Notes: generated by a model from the letters alone, not told the origin. 64,000 bases of DNA from Magnetospirillum sulfuroxidans (GCF_018224925.1 NZ_JAGTUF010000007.1:72942-136941); one strand, 5' to 3'; numbered from the stretch's first letter, positions 19,961-30,029 are shown. Made by a program: numbers and translations.

Positions 19961-20845
19961 TCATATCCCTTCCAGGCCCAGCTCGCGGTGACGCAGCTCG
20001 ACCCTGGCACCCTGGTCTTTCAGCCATTGGGCCAAACGCTCGGCCACATAGACCGAACGGTGTCGGCCACCGGTGCAACCGATGGCGATTGTCAGATAGC
20101 TCTTACCCTCAGCCGCAAAGCGCGGCAACAGCGGCGCCAGCAAGTGGGTCAAGGACTCGAAAAAAGCGGGAAAGGCCGGATCGGCGGCGACATAGGCGGC
20201 GACGTCGGCGTCGCGCCCGGTCAACGGCTTCAAATCCGGCACATAATGGGGGTTGGTCAGGAACCGCGCGTCGAACACCAGGTCGGCCTCACGCGGCAAG
20301 CCCTCGCGGTACGCGAACGAGGTGACGAAGACCATCAGCCCGCGATCACCGGCCAAGCCGAAATGCGACGACAGTACCCGCTTGAAATCGCCCGGCGCCA
20401 GATTCGAGGTGTCAAACACCACATCGGCGCGGCGTTTCAGCGGCGACACCAAGGCGCGTTCGTGCCGGATGCCGTCGATCAACGGCCGATCGGCGGCCAA
20501 GGGATGGCGACGCCGGGTCTCGGTAAAGCGCCGCCGCAACACTTCGTCATCGCAATCCAGAAACAGCAGGCGTAAATCACGACCGGTTTCGGCCATGATG
20601 CGGTCAATTTCGGCCAGCACCGGCTCGACGCCGAAATCGCGGGTCCGAATATCAATGCCCACCGCCAGCGGCCGTTCGCCACCGCCTTGCATCAGGCTGG
20701 CCAGCAGCATCACCGGCAGGTTGTCCACCGCCTCATAGCCAAGATCCTCGAGCACCTTCAGGGCCGAGGTCTTTCCGGCCCCTGAAAGACCGGTGACGAT
20801 GACTGCACGGCCCGGAGCCGGCGAAGGGGCGATAATTTCAGTCAT
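19961..20845 (-). CDS. rapZ: RNase adapter protein / nucleotide-binding protein RapZ
   Basis: The 294-aa P-loop protein has Walker A GLSGAGKTSALKVLEDLG near the N-terminus and a C-terminal domain with IGCTGGRHRSVYVAERLA. In E. coli RapZ guides RNase E to the sRNA GlmZ to control glucosamine-6-phosphate synthase. In alphaproteobacteria it regularly sits between hprK and the PTS genes, as here. Its ATG overlaps the hprK stop by one base. Confidence 0.94.
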   Translation of the reverse strand: MTEIIAPSPAPGRAVIVTGLSGAGKTSALKVLEDLGYEAVDNLPVMLLASLMQGGGERPLAVGIDIRTRDFGVEPVLAEIDRIMAETGRDLRLLFLDCDDEVLRRRFTETRRRHPLAADRPLIDGIRHERALVSPLKRRADVVFDTSNLAPGDFKRVLSSHFGLAGDRGLMVFVTSFAYREGLPREADLVFDARFLTNPHYVPDLKPLTGRDADVAAYVAADPAFPAFFESLTHLLAPLLPRFAAEGKSYLTIAIGCTGGRHRSVYVAERLAQWLKDQGARVELRHRELGLEGI

Positions 20846-21276
20846 TACAGGACAGCACTATCTCGCGTCGCCACCCCGACCGCAAGGCGAACCTTGGCGG
20901 GGGTCGAGGACTCGAACGCCGCCAAGGCCACGCGGGGCACGCGCAGCCCCAGAAAGCCGGCCATGGCCGGTTCCGGCAGGCGTTCCACATCCTTGGCGGC
21001 AATCAGATCAACCACCAGGGCCACCGGCACCCGGTCGCGATGCGGCAGACGCACGATCCCCAGGCCCCGGACTTCCATGATCCCGCTGATGGTGGCGGGC
21101 GAACTGGCGAACAACCGTGAATTTTCAGCCGAAATCTCGGTCTGGTCGTCGGCCACCAGCATGGCGCCGCCATCGATCAGACGCAGGGCGAGATCAGACT
21201 TTCCGCAGCCCGACGGGCCGCGGATCAGGACGGCATGACCATCAATCTCGATACTGGTGGCGTGAACCAGCTGCAT
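20845..21276 (-). CDS. hprK: HPr kinase/phosphorylase, short alphaproteobacterial form
   Basis: The 143-aa protein is only the catalytic domain. The P-loop is RGPSGCGKSDLALRLI and the signature MEVRGLGIVRLP is present. The N-terminal domain of Gram-positive HprK is absent, as is normal for alphaproteobacteria. It phosphorylates the serine of HPr and so couples metabolite levels to PTS phosphorylation. It lies 100 bp downstream of chvG and is co-directional with the whole cluster. Confidence 0.94.
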   Translation of the reverse strand: MQLVHATSIEIDGHAVLIRGPSGCGKSDLALRLIDGGAMLVADDQTEISAENSRLFASSPATISGIMEVRGLGIVRLPHRDRVPVALVVDLIAAKDVERLPEPAMAGFLGLRVPRVALAAFESSTPAKVRLAVGVATRDSAVL

Positions 21277-21375
21277 GTGATCAGGGTGTGCCCACCAGAC
21301 AGACGAGTCAAGTCACCGCGCCGTCCATCTTACGTTTGTCGAGCTAACGTTGGCCGGGCTTACGCCTGCCCCCCA

Positions 21376-23046
21376 CTATGCCGCTTTCAGCTCCAAGACA
21401 AAACGGGCGCCGCCTTCGCTCCGGTTTTCCGCCCAGATGCGGCCGCCATGGGCGTCGATGATCTGTTTGCTGATGGACAGGCCCAGGCCGGAATGGGTGC
21501 CGAATTTCTCGCCTTCGGGACGTTCCGAATAAAAGCGGTCGAAGATGGCTTCAAGTTTGCCGTCGGGGATACCGGGGCCGCCATCATCGACGCTGATGCG
21601 GATATGGGGGCCATGGCGGGACGCCGCCAGTTGGATGGTGCCGCCGGCAGGCGAAAACGAGATGGCGTTGCCGATCAAGTTGCGCAGCACCTGCACCAGC
21701 CGCCCTTCGATTCCCTCGACCACCAAGGCGTCGCCAGCCGGCAGCTCAAGGGGGAAATGAAGGGTTTCGCTGGTGCTGCGATAAACCTCGGCCAGGGTTT
21801 CCAACAACAACGCCAGCGGCACGGGTTCGGTATCGGCCCGGCTCATTTCCGCGTCCACCCGCGACGCGTCGGAAATGTCGCTGATCAGCCGGTTCAGGCG
21901 CTCGACGTCGTCTTGGATAATCGACAGCAGCTTTTTCTGCTTTTCCGGATCGGACAGCCGCGCCGCCGTTTCCACCGCCGAGCGCACGCTGGTCAATGGG
22001 TTCTTGATCTCATGCGCCACGTCGGCGGCGAAACGTTCGATGGCGTCCATGCGCGCCCACAGGGCCTCGGTCATTTCCTTAAGAGCCAGCGACAATTCGC
22101 CAATCTCGTCCCCCCGCGCCGACAGATCGGGAATGCGGTGGGCACGCCCGCGGCCATGGCGGACCTGCTCCGCCGCCAAGGCCAGCCGGCGAATCGGCCG
22201 GGCGATGGTTCCGGCCATGTACAGCGACAGGCCGATCGTCACCGCCAAGGACACCAAAAAGGCCTGAATAATGGCCAGACGCACCTGAAACAAAGCGTGG
22301 GCGACGCGGCTGCCGTCATGGCTGACCATCAAGGCGCCAACCACCTGCTTGTAGCGCTGCACCGGCACCGCCGCCGACAAGATAATCCCGCCCTTGGGAT
22401 CGGTCCGCACCACCCCCTGGCCGCGTCCGCCCAAGGCGGCGACCACTTCGGGGAAATGCTCGGCTTTTTGTCGGGGCGGTTCAAGGTGGACCGGCAAGGA
22501 TTCGTCCAGCGGCATCCATGTCGAGGCCGCTTCCCACCAATAAGCCAGTGTCGCCAGCCACCCCAATTTACGCGGCGGGTCCAAATCCTCGATGCGGATA
22601 TTGCCCTTGGCCGACAGCAAAAAGCGGGAATCGGCGGCCAGACCGCCGACGGCGTCAAACAGACGGGCGCGGATCTGCGCCGATTTGGCCAAGCGACGCA
22701 CCATGTGCTGCGCCAAGTCTTGATTGATTTCAAGAAATCCCAAGGCCTGTTCGGAAACCGCGCCTTCGCCCACCGCCCCGGCGACCATTTCCGCTTGCGT
22801 CGCCAAGCCGGCCAATTCGCTGCGGATCAGGCCTTGCTTATAGCGGTCCAGATACAGCAACCCGGTGGCCAAGATGATCGGAGCCACCAGATTGACCAGC
22901 AAGATACGGCGGGTCAGCGGCGACGATAACGGATTCCAGCGGCGGCGCGGAGGAGTCTTGACCCGGCCCGTGCCGGGCTGCTCAGACGCCGCTCGGGCTG
23001 AGGTTTTGGCGCGGCCCGTGCCGGGCTGCGGCTCAGGCTTCGTCAC
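21376..23046 (-). CDS. chvG: Sensor histidine kinase, ChvG/ExoS type
   Basis: The 556-aa membrane kinase has an N-terminal basic segment, a transmembrane helix ([19 protein letters not shown]), a large periplasmic sensor region, a second helix ([21 protein letters not shown]), HAMP, then HisKA with [15 protein letters not shown] and HATPase with [16 protein letters not shown] at 23046 overlaps chvI by 14 bp. The cytoplasmic leader contains a repeated QPGTGR[VA]KT motif not seen in typical homologues. In rhizobia ChvG-ChvI senses acid or envelope stress. Confidence 0.92.
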   Translation of the reverse strand: MTKPEPQPGTGRAKTSARAASEQPGTGRVKTPPRRRWNPLSSPLTRRILLVNLVAPIILATGLLYLDRYKQGLIRSELAGLATQAEMVAGAVGEGAVSEQALGFLEINQDLAQHMVRRLAKSAQIRARLFDAVGGLAADSRFLLSAKGNIRIEDLDPPRKLGWLATLAYWWEAASTWMPLDESLPVHLEPPRQKAEHFPEVVAALGGRGQGVVRTDPKGGIILSAAVPVQRYKQVVGALMVSHDGSRVAHALFQVRLAIIQAFLVSLAVTIGLSLYMAGTIARPIRRLALAAEQVRHGRGRAHRIPDLSARGDEIGELSLALKEMTEALWARMDAIERFAADVAHEIKNPLTSVRSAVETAARLSDPEKQKKLLSIIQDDVERLNRLISDISDASRVDAEMSRADTEPVPLALLLETLAEVYRSTSETLHFPLELPAGDALVVEGIEGRLVQVLRNLIGNAISFSPAGGTIQLAASRHGPHIRISVDDGGPGIPDGKLEAIFDRFYSERPEGEKFGTHSGLGLSISKQIIDAHGGRIWAENRSEGGARFVLELKAA

Positions 23047-23740
23047 GATAGCGATAGCCGACGCCGTACAGGGTTTCGATCTGGGCGAAATCGTCGTCGA
23101 CTTCGCGGAATTTCTTGCGCAGGCGCTTGATGTGGCTGTCGATGGTGCGATCATCCACATAAATGCTTTCGCCATAGGCGGCATCAATCAGCTGATCCCG
23201 GTTCTTGACGTGACCGGGACGGCTGGCCAGGGATTTCAGCAACAGAAACTCGGTGACCGTCAAATCCACCTGCTTGGCGTTCCAGGTGCAGATATGGCGA
23301 CCGGGATCAAGAACCAGCGGCCCCCGCACGATGGCGGCATTGGCATTGGCGGCGCCGGCTTCGGCGTCATTGGCCAGATCCAGACGGCGCAACAAGGCGC
23401 GGATGCGTTCGATCAGCAATTTCTGCGAGAACGGCTTTTTGATGTAATCGTCGGCCCCCATGCGCAGACCCAGCAATTCGTCGATCTCGTCGTCTTTCGA
23501 GGTCAGGAAGATCACCGGGATGGCCGATTGCTTGCGCAGACGCTGCAACAGCTCCATGCCGTCCATGCGCGGCATCTTGATATCCAAGATCGCCAAATCG
23601 GCGGGTTGACTGGTCAACCCGCGCAGGGCCTCGGCACCGTCGGAATAGGTGCGGACCTTATAGCCCTCGGCCTCGAGCGCCATGGAAACCGAGGTCAGGA
23701 TATTGCGGTCGTCATCGACCAGAGCGATGGTGTGGGCCAC
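23033..23740 (-). CDS. chvI: Two-component response regulator, ChvI type
   Basis: The 235-aa OmpR/PhoB-family regulator has a receiver domain (phospho-acceptor in [34 protein letters not shown]) and a C-terminal winged helix ([35 protein letters not shown]). The start is GTG at 23740. It is the first gene of the minus-strand cluster and is divergent from the cobalamin riboswitch that controls cbiM. Confidence 0.94.
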   Translation of the reverse strand: MAHTIALVDDDRNILTSVSMALEAEGYKVRTYSDGAEALRGLTSQPADLAILDIKMPRMDGMELLQRLRKQSAIPVIFLTSKDDEIDELLGLRMGADDYIKKPFSQKLLIERIRALLRRLDLANDAEAGAANANAAIVRGPLVLDPGRHICTWNAKQVDLTVTEFLLLKSLASRPGHVKNRDQLIDAAYGESIYVDDRTIDSHIKRLRKKFREVDDDFAQIETLYGVGYRYRDEA

Positions 23741-23839
23741 GTCTTAAACCTTATCATCCGAAGAATACCGATGGCAGGGTGCCTAATCCCGCCATTGGGG
23801 GCAATTGACTTTGCCAATGTGGCGAAATTATAGTGGCCG

Positions 23840-24050
23840 CTGATGGTTCCCCGGTTCGCCGGGGTGAAAAGGGAACCCGGTCCTGTCGTTCGCGGCACAA
23901 GCCGGGGCTGCCCCCGCAACTGTAGGCGGATAGGTTCGGTCGCTTTTAAGATCGCCACTGGCTCGTCGTCAAGGTTTCCACCGACGCACGAATAAAGCCG
24001 GGAAGGCTGTTGACCAGACCCGTGACCCGCAAGCCAGGAGACCTGCCATC
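23840..24050 (+). promoter_or_regulatory. Cobalamin (B12) riboswitch upstream of cbiM
   Basis: The leader carries the landmarks of the class: GGTTCCCC...GGGGTGAAAAGGGAAC near 23845-23875, the core GCCCCCGCAACTGTA at 23909-23925, GCCGGGAAGG near 23998-24006 and the B12 box AAGCCAGGAGACCTGCC at 24031-24047. It precedes the cobalt importer by about 100 bp, so B12 excess should shut down cobalt uptake. About 100 bases between the box and cbiM would hold the expression platform, in which I see no convincing terminator. Confidence 0.95.
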
Positions 24051-24154
24051 GCACTTGCGTGCGCACGCTTTTCCGGGCGGGGTGACCCTGGAAGGTGCTC
24101 TGGTTCGTTTGAGCCGGAAGTGCGCCCGCTTTCGCGGTTTGAAGGTGGAATAGA

Positions 24155-24802
24155 ATGCATATCATGGAAGGTTTTCTTCCTGCCGGCCATGCGCTGGCGT
24201 GGAGCGCCGTGTCGGCGCCATTGGTCGTGGTCGGGGCCATGCGGCTGCGCAAAATCCTGCGCGATCGTCCCGAAGCACGGTTGACCCTGGCCGCTGCCGG
24301 CGCTTTTGCTTTCGTCTTGTCGGCGCTGAAACTGCCCAGCGTCACCGGTTCGTGCTCGCATCCGACCGGGACCGGGCTGGGAGCCATGGCGGTGGGGCCG
24401 GCGGCAACCTCGGTGATCGGCACCATCGTGCTGCTGTTCCAGGCGCTGTTGCTGGCCCATGGCGGACTGACCACCTTGGGCGCCAATGTCTTTTCCATGG
24501 CCATCGCCGGCCCATGGATCGCCTTTGGCGTCTGGAAATTGGCGGGGAAACTGGGCGCGCCGATGGGCTTGGCCATCTTTTTGGGGGCGACGCTTGGCGA
24601 TCTGGGCACCTATGTGGTGACATCGTTCCAACTGGCCTTGGCCTTCCCCGACGCGGTCAGTGGTTTCGGCGGCGCCTTCGCCAAGTTCGCCACCATTTTC
24701 GCCATCACCCAAATCCCGCTGGCCATCGCCGAGGGATTGCTGACCGTGGTGGTGATGAACGCCCTGGCCGGACGCCAGATCAAAACGGAGATCCGGGCAT
24801 GA
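24155..24802 (+). CDS. cbiM: Cobalt ECF transporter, substrate-binding subunit CbiM
   Basis: The 215-aa integral membrane protein begins MHIMEGFLP, the N-terminus that coordinates Co2+ in CbiM/NikM. About six membrane helices follow, with the [19 protein letters not shown] signature. It is the S-component of the energy-coupling factor importer CbiMNQO, which supplies cobalt for B12. Regulation is by the upstream riboswitch. The stop overlaps cbiN. Confidence 0.96.
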   Translation: MHIMEGFLPAGHALAWSAVSAPLVVVGAMRLRKILRDRPEARLTLAAAGAFAFVLSALKLPSVTGSCSHPTGTGLGAMAVGPAATSVIGTIVLLFQALLLAHGGLTTLGANVFSMAIAGPWIAFGVWKLAGKLGAPMGLAIFLGATLGDLGTYVVTSFQLALAFPDAVSGFGGAFAKFATIFAITQIPLAIAEGLLTVVVMNALAGRQIKTEIRA

Positions 24803-25074
24803 GCGCGCGCTTGAACTGGATGTTGATTGGGTTGGCGGTGCTGATCGCCGCCGCGCCGATGATCCTGAACATCCCCGGCGAATACGGCGGCGCCGATGAC
24901 CGGGCCAAATCGGCCATCGAGGAAACCGGCTATCAGCCGTGGTTCGATTCCATCTGGGAACCGCCCTCGGGCGAGATCGCCAGCATGCTGTTCGCCCTGC
25001 AAGCCGCATTGGGGGCTGGCGTCGTCGGGTATGTCGTCGGCCGTCTGCACGGCCGGCGTGAGCGGCAACAGTGA
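24799..25074 (+). CDS. cbiN: Cobalt transport protein CbiN
   Basis: The 91-aa protein has two membrane helices ([16 protein letters not shown] and [20 protein letters not shown]) flanking an extracytoplasmic loop containing [19 protein letters not shown], as in known CbiN. It helps CbiM load the metal. ATGA overlap with cbiM at the start and GTGA overlap with cbiQ at the end indicate coupled translation. Confidence 0.93.
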   Translation: MSARLNWMLIGLAVLIAAAPMILNIPGEYGGADDRAKSAIEETGYQPWFDSIWEPPSGEIASMLFALQAALGAGVVGYVVGRLHGRRERQQ

Positions 25075-25796
25075 TCGAAGCCGACCGGCTGGCCCATGCC
25101 AGCCGGTGGCGACGGCTGCCGTTGGCGGAAAAGGCCTTGCTTTGCCTCGGCCTGCTGATCCTGGCCATGGCCTTGCCGCCATGGCCAGGCGCGGTTCTGG
25201 TGCTGCTGGTCGCATCGGCTGGCGCCGTGATTTCGGGCCTTACCCTGCCGACATGGCTGCGGCTATTGGCCCCGCCTTGTTTTTTCATTCTCACCGGGGC
25301 CGCCACCTTGCTGGTGCAGGTCAGTGCCGACGGGATCGGTCTGGCCGCCGATGGCGGCATCCAGGCCGGCCTGTTGCTGAGCCGCGCCTTGGCCGCGGTG
25401 GCCGCCTTGCTGCTGCTGACCGTCACCACCCCCATGGCCGAGTTGGTCCAAGGCTTGCGCCGATTGGGCCTGCCGGTGGAATTGGCGGAAGTGACCATGA
25501 CCACCTATCGCTTCATCTTTATTTTGCAAGATACCGCCTCCGCCATGCATGCCAGTCAAATGGCCCGGCTGGGCGGCGACGGCTGGCGCCGGCGCATCCG
25601 TTCCGCCGGCCTGTTGGCGGCGGCGTTGCTGCCGCGCGCGCTTGATCAGGCGCGACGACTGGAGATGGGATTATTGGCCCGTGGCTTTGACGGCAGTTTG
25701 CGCACCTTGATGCCGGCGCAACGCGTCCGGCCCTGGCGCTTGGCGGTCATCGCCGGCGGGTTGGCCCTGATGGCGGGATTAAGCCTATGGATTTGA
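25071..25796 (+). CDS. cbiQ: Energy-coupling factor transmembrane protein CbiQ
   Basis: The 241-aa T-component has several helices and a cytoplasmic ARG signature region (ALDQARRLEMGLLARGFDG) that couples to the ATPase. The GTG start overlaps the cbiN stop and the 3' end overlaps cbiO by 10 bp. Confidence 0.93.
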   Translation: MIEADRLAHASRWRRLPLAEKALLCLGLLILAMALPPWPGAVLVLLVASAGAVISGLTLPTWLRLLAPPCFFILTGAATLLVQVSADGIGLAADGGIQAGLLLSRALAAVAALLLLTVTTPMAELVQGLRRLGLPVELAEVTMTTYRFIFILQDTASAMHASQMARLGGDGWRRRIRSAGLLAAALLPRALDQARRLEMGLLARGFDGSLRTLMPAQRVRPWRLAVIAGGLALMAGLSLWI

Positions 25797-26635
25797 TTTT
25801 GGAAGCCCGCCGCCTCGGACATTGCTATGTCGGCGGCGTCGAGGCCCTGCGCGATCTTGATTTGGCGGTGCCGCGCGGCCAACGTCTGGCCATTCTTGGC
25901 CCCAACGGCGCCGGCAAGACCACTTTGCTGCTGCATCTGAACGGAACCTTGCGCCCGAAAAGCGGCCAAGTGCTGCTGGATGGACGGGCCGTCGGCTATG
26001 ACCGCGCCAGTCTGAACAGCTGGCGCCGCCGCGTCGGTCTGGTGTTGCAGGAACCCGACGACCAATTGTTCGCCGCCACCGTGTTCGAGGATGTCTCGTT
26101 CGGGCCGCTGAATCTGGGCCTGAGCGAAGCCGAAGCCCGCCTTCGGGTGGAAGAAGCCCTTGAAGCCTTGCGCATCACCGCCCTGGCCGAACGCCCCACC
26201 CACATGTTGTCCTTTGGTCAGAAAAAGCGGGTGGCCATCGCCGGGGCCGTGGCCATGCGCCCCGAAGTGCTGCTGCTGGACGAGCCTTCGGCCGGGCTGG
26301 ATAGCATGGGAACCGCCCATTTGCTGGCGGCGTTGGATCAACTGCGTCAAGCCGGCACCACCTTGGTGTTCACCACCCATGACGTCGATCTGGCCTGGTC
26401 CTGGGCCGACCAGGTGGCGCTGTTCCACCAAGGCGGCGTCGCCTGCCAAGGCAGCGCCGAGAGCCTGTTGAGCGACCGCGCCGCCCTGGCCGCCGCCCAT
26501 CTTAAGATGCCCATGGCCCTGGCCTTGGGATTAAAGGCCCGACAGCTGGGATTGCTGGCCGCCGATCAGTCCTTGCCGCGCGGCCGGAGCGAAAGCTTGG
26601 CCCTGCTGGACCGTTTAACACCGCCCGGCCAATGA
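25787..26635 (+). CDS. cbiO: Cobalt ECF transporter ATPase CbiO
   Basis: The 282-aa ABC ATPase has Walker A GPNGAGKTT, Q-loop LQEPDDQLFAATVFEDVSFG (typical of ECF A-components), signature LSFGQKKRVAIAG and Walker B VLLLDEPSAGLD. It energises CbiMNQ. It is the last gene of the operon. A 9-bp inverted repeat begins at its stop codon. Confidence 0.95.
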   Translation: MDLILEARRLGHCYVGGVEALRDLDLAVPRGQRLAILGPNGAGKTTLLLHLNGTLRPKSGQVLLDGRAVGYDRASLNSWRRRVGLVLQEPDDQLFAATVFEDVSFGPLNLGLSEAEARLRVEEALEALRITALAERPTHMLSFGQKKRVAIAGAVAMRPEVLLLDEPSAGLDSMGTAHLLAALDQLRQAGTTLVFTTHDVDLAWSWADQVALFHQGGVACQGSAESLLSDRAALAAAHLKMPMALALGLKARQLGLLAADQSLPRGRSESLALLDRLTPPGQ

Positions 26636-26658
26636 ACTGATCCGTTGGCTCAGTTCAT
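26632..26658 (+). terminator. Hairpin at the end of cbiO
   Basis: ATGAACTGA (26632-26640, including the TGA stop) pairs with TCAGTTCAT (26650-26658) over a 9-base loop. No T run follows, so it may stabilise the 3' end rather than terminate transcription by itself. Confidence 0.35.
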
Positions 26659-26818
26659 GCCGAGACGGCCGGTATAAGCTGAAAAATCTGCACATATTTA
26701 TACAAACGTCATAGTCCATTGTTTGGTGCTTTACCCGCGCCACGAACGACATTCGTATTAATAGTGCAATTTGGTTCCATTCAAAACGCCTTCCGTCCGA
26801 GGGCTCGCGGAGTGGACC

Positions 26819-27076
26819 ATGAAAGCTTTGCACACCAGCTGGATCAACGCCGAACAGTGGGTTGATCGTTATAACACCCTGCTGGCGGCAGGTCAGGCCA
26901 ACGCCGATTGCGAGGCGATGCGGGCTGAATTGGACGATCTTTTCGACGACATCATCGGCGCCATCAAGGATCAGCCGCGCGGCAACGTGCTGCGCTGGCG
27001 GCGCAACCGGACCGCCCACCCGGTCTGTGTCGCCACCGACATGGCCCTGCTGCATCGCTGGTTGGAGACGCGTTAA
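26819..27076 (+). CDS. Hypothetical protein, 85 aa
   Basis: I do not recognise this protein. It begins MKALHTSWINAEQWVDRYN, is helical and charged, with an acidic middle (AELDDLFDDIIGAIKDQPRG) and a basic stretch (NVLRWRRNRTAHP). There is no membrane segment or signal peptide. The ATG at 26819 is preferred to an earlier in-frame GTG-type extension because the extension is coded in an AT-rich spacer. It stands alone between cbiO and the split-barrel gene. Confidence 0.6.
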   Translation: MKALHTSWINAEQWVDRYNTLLAAGQANADCEAMRAELDDLFDDIIGAIKDQPRGNVLRWRRNRTAHPVCVATDMALLHRWLETR

Positions 27077-27149
27077 CAGCGGCGGCGTTCGAAGAATTTC
27101 CCCTTGCCGGCGACCATCCCGCCCCCCCACACAGGTCGCCGGCAGACTT

Positions 27150-27179
27150 CCCCCTTCTCCGCCTCCCCGGAGAAGGGGG
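27150..27179. repeat. Perfect 12-bp inverted repeat
   Basis: CCCCCTTCTCCG (27150-27161) and CGGAGAAGGGGG (27168-27179) surround the loop CCTCCC. There is no T run on either side, so it is not an obvious terminator. It resembles the intergenic palindromes (REP-like) common in bacterial genomes. Confidence 0.6.
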
Positions 27180-27246
27180 ATACCTTCTTTGCCTGCGGCT
27201 CGGCCCTCTGTCATGATGGGTTTCCCCTGACCATGATGGAAAACCC

Positions 27247-27933
27247 ATGGATACCGCCCCTCCGCAACAGCTGCCCAAGGACAACAAACTGGCCCTGCGC
27301 CACGTGGCCCGCGCCTGCCGCAAGGCGACCCTGGCCACGGTGATGGCCGAGGGCGGCGCCCCTTACGGCTCGCTGGTGACAGTGGCGCTCGATCACGATC
27401 TGTCGGCCATCTTGTTGTTGTCGGGCCTGGCGGACCATAGCCGCAACATCGCCGCCGATGACCGGGTGTCCTTGCTGTTTGATGGCACCGACGGTCACCC
27501 CAATCCGCAAACCGGTCCCCGCGTCACCCTGATGGGCCGGGCCGAGAAAACCGACTGCCCGCGTCTGCGCGCCCGCTTTTTAGCCCTTCATCCGGCGGCG
27601 GCGCTCTATGCCGATTTTGCCGATTTCGGCTTTTGGCGGGTCAACCCCGACCGCGCCCATTTCGTCGGCGGCTTTGGCCGGGCGGTCTGGATCAACACCC
27701 CCTTCGGCCTTGATTCAGCCGTGGCTGAAACCTTGAGCGCCGCGCAATCCGAGGTGCTTGGGCAGCGCATCCCCACTCTTTGGGGGGGCGGAGACGTTAT
27801 CGGCTGGGATGTGGACGGTGTCGATGTGACACGCAATGAAAGCACAACCCGTATCGCTTTCAGCCACCCCGCTGAAAACCTGGGAAACGCCCGAAAAGCC
27901 TTGGAAAACTTGCAAATACAAGGCCAGTTCTGA
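27247..27933 (+). CDS. Pyridoxamine 5'-phosphate oxidase-family FMN-binding split-barrel protein
   Basis: The 228-aa protein has an N-terminal split barrel (ATLATVMAEGGAPYGSLVTVALDHD, then SRNIAADDRVSLLFDG and GPRVTLMGRAEKT) and a C-terminal DUF2470-like part (ENLGNARKALENL), as in HugZ-type heme-utilisation proteins and related FMN proteins. Length fits. The substrate is unknown: heme degradation is possible but nothing nearby supports it. A palindrome lies about 70 bp upstream. Confidence 0.8.
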   Translation: MDTAPPQQLPKDNKLALRHVARACRKATLATVMAEGGAPYGSLVTVALDHDLSAILLLSGLADHSRNIAADDRVSLLFDGTDGHPNPQTGPRVTLMGRAEKTDCPRLRARFLALHPAAALYADFADFGFWRVNPDRAHFVGGFGRAVWINTPFGLDSAVAETLSAAQSEVLGQRIPTLWGGGDVIGWDVDGVDVTRNESTTRIAFSHPAENLGNARKALENLQIQGQF

Positions 27934-28055
27934 GCATTGATCGCGGCAGACATGACAGCAATATTATTGCGTCCTGACGCCGAGGCGAGTATCTTCGCCA
28001 CCTCTTCAGGCGATGGCGCGGCCTAAAGCGCCAAACGGGGATGACCCTACAACGC

Positions 28056-28076
28056 CCGGTCCGGTGGTCGGACCGG
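28056..28076 (+). promoter_or_regulatory. Hairpin in the pckG leader
   Basis: CCGGTCC (28056-28062) pairs with GGACCGG (28070-28076) over a 7-base loop, about 45 bp upstream of the pckG start. No T run follows. It may shape the 5' leader, but its function is unknown. Confidence 0.35.
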
Positions 28077-28121
28077 CGACCAGGGCGACTTCCCAAAAAA
28101 AGGGACGGAGAAAGGCAGATT

Positions 28122-29954
28122 ATGAGCAATATCGGTATCCCCGGCGGAACGACGATCAACGCTGGCCTGCTGGCGTGGATCGACGAGATGGCGAAGCTGT
28201 GCAAACCCGACAGCATTCACATCTGCGATGGTTCCCAGGCGGAATACGATGCCCTGTGCGCCCAGATGGTGGCCGCGGGCACCATGATCAAGTTGAACGA
28301 GGCCAAGCGCCCCAATTCCTATCTGTGCCGCTCTGACCCGCGCGACGTCGCCCGCGTCGAAGACCGCACCTTCATCTGTTCGGCCACCAAGGCCGATGCC
28401 GGCCCGACCAACAATTGGATGGCCCCGGACGATATGAAGGTCGTCATGGGCAAGCTGTATGACGGCTGCATGAAGGGCCGCACCATGTACGTGGTGCCGT
28501 TCTCCATGGGGCCGCTGGGCTCCAACATCGCCCATATCGGCGTCGAGATCACCGACAGCCCCTATGTCTGCACCAACATGCGCATCATGACCCGCATGGG
28601 CCAAAAGGTGCTGGACCTGCTGGGCAAGGATGGCGAATTCGTCAGGTGCCTGCACTCGGTCGGCCACCCGCTGGCCGCCGGCGAAGCCGATGTCGCCTGG
28701 CCGTGCAACCCGGACAATATCTATATCTCGCATTTCCCCGACGAGCGGACCATCTGGTCGTTCGGTTCGGGCTATGGCGGCAACGCGCTGTTGGGCAAGA
28801 AGTGCTTCGCGCTGCGCATCGCCTCGACCATGGCCCGCGACGAGGGTTGGCTGGCCGAGCACATGCTGATCGTCGGCGTCGAAGACCCCCAGGGTGAAAA
28901 GACCTATGTCGGCGCCGCCTTCCCCAGCGCCTGCGGCAAGACCAACTTCGCCATGTTGCTGCCGCCCAAGGGCTTTGACGGCTGGAAGATCTGGACCGTC
29001 GGCGACGATATCGCCTGGATCAAGCCCGGCGCCGACGGCAAGTTCTACGCCATCAACCCGGAAGCCGGCTTCTTCGGCGTCGCCCCGGGGACCGGTGCGT
29101 CGACCAACGCCAACGCCATGGCCGCCTGCGCTTCCAACACCATCTTCACCAATGTCGGCCTGACCGATGACGGTGACATTTGGTGGGAAGGCATGACCGA
29201 CGACAAGCCGGCCCATCTGATCGATTGGAAGGGCAAGGATTGGACTCCGGCTTCGGAAACTCCGGCCGCCCACCCCAACGCCCGCTTCACCGCCCCGGTG
29301 TCGCAATGCCCGTCGGTTGACCCGGATTGGGAAAACCCGGCCGGCGTGCCGATCTCGGCCTTCATCTTCGGTGGCCGCCTGTCCAAGACCATGCCGCTGG
29401 TCTATCAGTCGTTCAACTGGGCCCACGGCGTCTATCTGGCCGCCACCATGGGTTCGGAAGCCACCGCCGCCGCCGTCGGCCAGGCCGCCATCCGCCGCGA
29501 TCCCTTCGCCATGCTGCCGTTCTGCGGCTACAACATGGCCGATTACTTCAGCCATTGGCTGTCCATGGGCCGCAAGGTCGCCAATCCGCCGCCGATCTTC
29601 CGTGTCAACTGGTTCCGCAAGGATGCGGGCGGCAAGTTCATGTGGCCGGGCTTCGGCGACAATATGCGCGTGCTCAAGTGGATCGTCGACCGCGTCCATG
29701 GCCGCGCCCCGGCGGTGGAAAGCCCGTTCGGCAACGTTCCCACCTTCGAAGACATCGAATGGAAGGGCCTGGACTATCCCAAGGACAAGTTCCTGGAACT
29801 GATGTCCATCGACCGCGAACAGGGTGTGGCGGAAGCCCGCAGCCAGGAAGAACTGTTCGACAAGTTCCACGACCGTCTGCCGCCCGAATTCAGCGCCCTG
29901 CGCGAGTTGCTGAAGTCGCGGCTGTGGCGTTCGCCCGATAAGTGGGAACTGTAA
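28122..29954 (+). CDS. pckG: Phosphoenolpyruvate carboxykinase (GTP)
   Basis: The 610-aa gluconeogenic enzyme converts oxaloacetate and GTP to PEP, GDP and CO2. It has the GTP-type signature [13 protein letters not shown] (P-loop with reactive Cys) and early [15 protein letters not shown]. The ATG at 28122 gives the usual N-terminus and follows GGAGAAAGG. A strong terminator lies 16 bp after the stop. The gene is monocistronic. Confidence 0.96.
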   Translation: MSNIGIPGGTTINAGLLAWIDEMAKLCKPDSIHICDGSQAEYDALCAQMVAAGTMIKLNEAKRPNSYLCRSDPRDVARVEDRTFICSATKADAGPTNNWMAPDDMKVVMGKLYDGCMKGRTMYVVPFSMGPLGSNIAHIGVEITDSPYVCTNMRIMTRMGQKVLDLLGKDGEFVRCLHSVGHPLAAGEADVAWPCNPDNIYISHFPDERTIWSFGSGYGGNALLGKKCFALRIASTMARDEGWLAEHMLIVGVEDPQGEKTYVGAAFPSACGKTNFAMLLPPKGFDGWKIWTVGDDIAWIKPGADGKFYAINPEAGFFGVAPGTGASTNANAMAACASNTIFTNVGLTDDGDIWWEGMTDDKPAHLIDWKGKDWTPASETPAAHPNARFTAPVSQCPSVDPDWENPAGVPISAFIFGGRLSKTMPLVYQSFNWAHGVYLAATMGSEATAAAVGQAAIRRDPFAMLPFCGYNMADYFSHWLSMGRKVANPPPIFRVNWFRKDAGGKFMWPGFGDNMRVLKWIVDRVHGRAPAVESPFGNVPTFEDIEWKGLDYPKDKFLELMSIDREQGVAEARSQEELFDKFHDRLPPEFSALRELLKSRLWRSPDKWEL

Positions 29955-29970
29955 GCAGTCTGCTTGCGAT

Positions 29971-30003
29971 CAAGCCCCCGTCGGTGTCGACGGGGGCTTT
30001 TTT
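29971..30003 (+). terminator. Rho-independent terminator of pckG
   Basis: A 12-bp stem, AAGCCCCCGTCG with CGACGGGGGCTT, has the tetraloop GTGT and runs into seven T. It lies directly after the pckG stop. Confidence 0.92.
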
Positions 30004-30029
30004 GTCGCCATTTCCAGCCCCATGCCGAC

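Noticed and set aside
18185-20575. A 796-codon plus-strand frame opposite the PTS genes
   Set aside because: It covers five well-recognised minus-strand genes (rapZ to ptsI), has a repetitive Gly/Arg/Gln composition and has no start context.
24050-24154. Transcription terminator as expression platform of the B12 riboswitch
   Set aside because: The only candidate, GCGTGCGCACGC followed by four T, has a stem too short to fold with a proper loop. Control by sequestering the ribosome site is as likely.
28047-29870. A 607-codon minus-strand frame opposite pckG
   Set aside because: It is the complement of a strongly conserved enzyme gene, with no recognisable domain.
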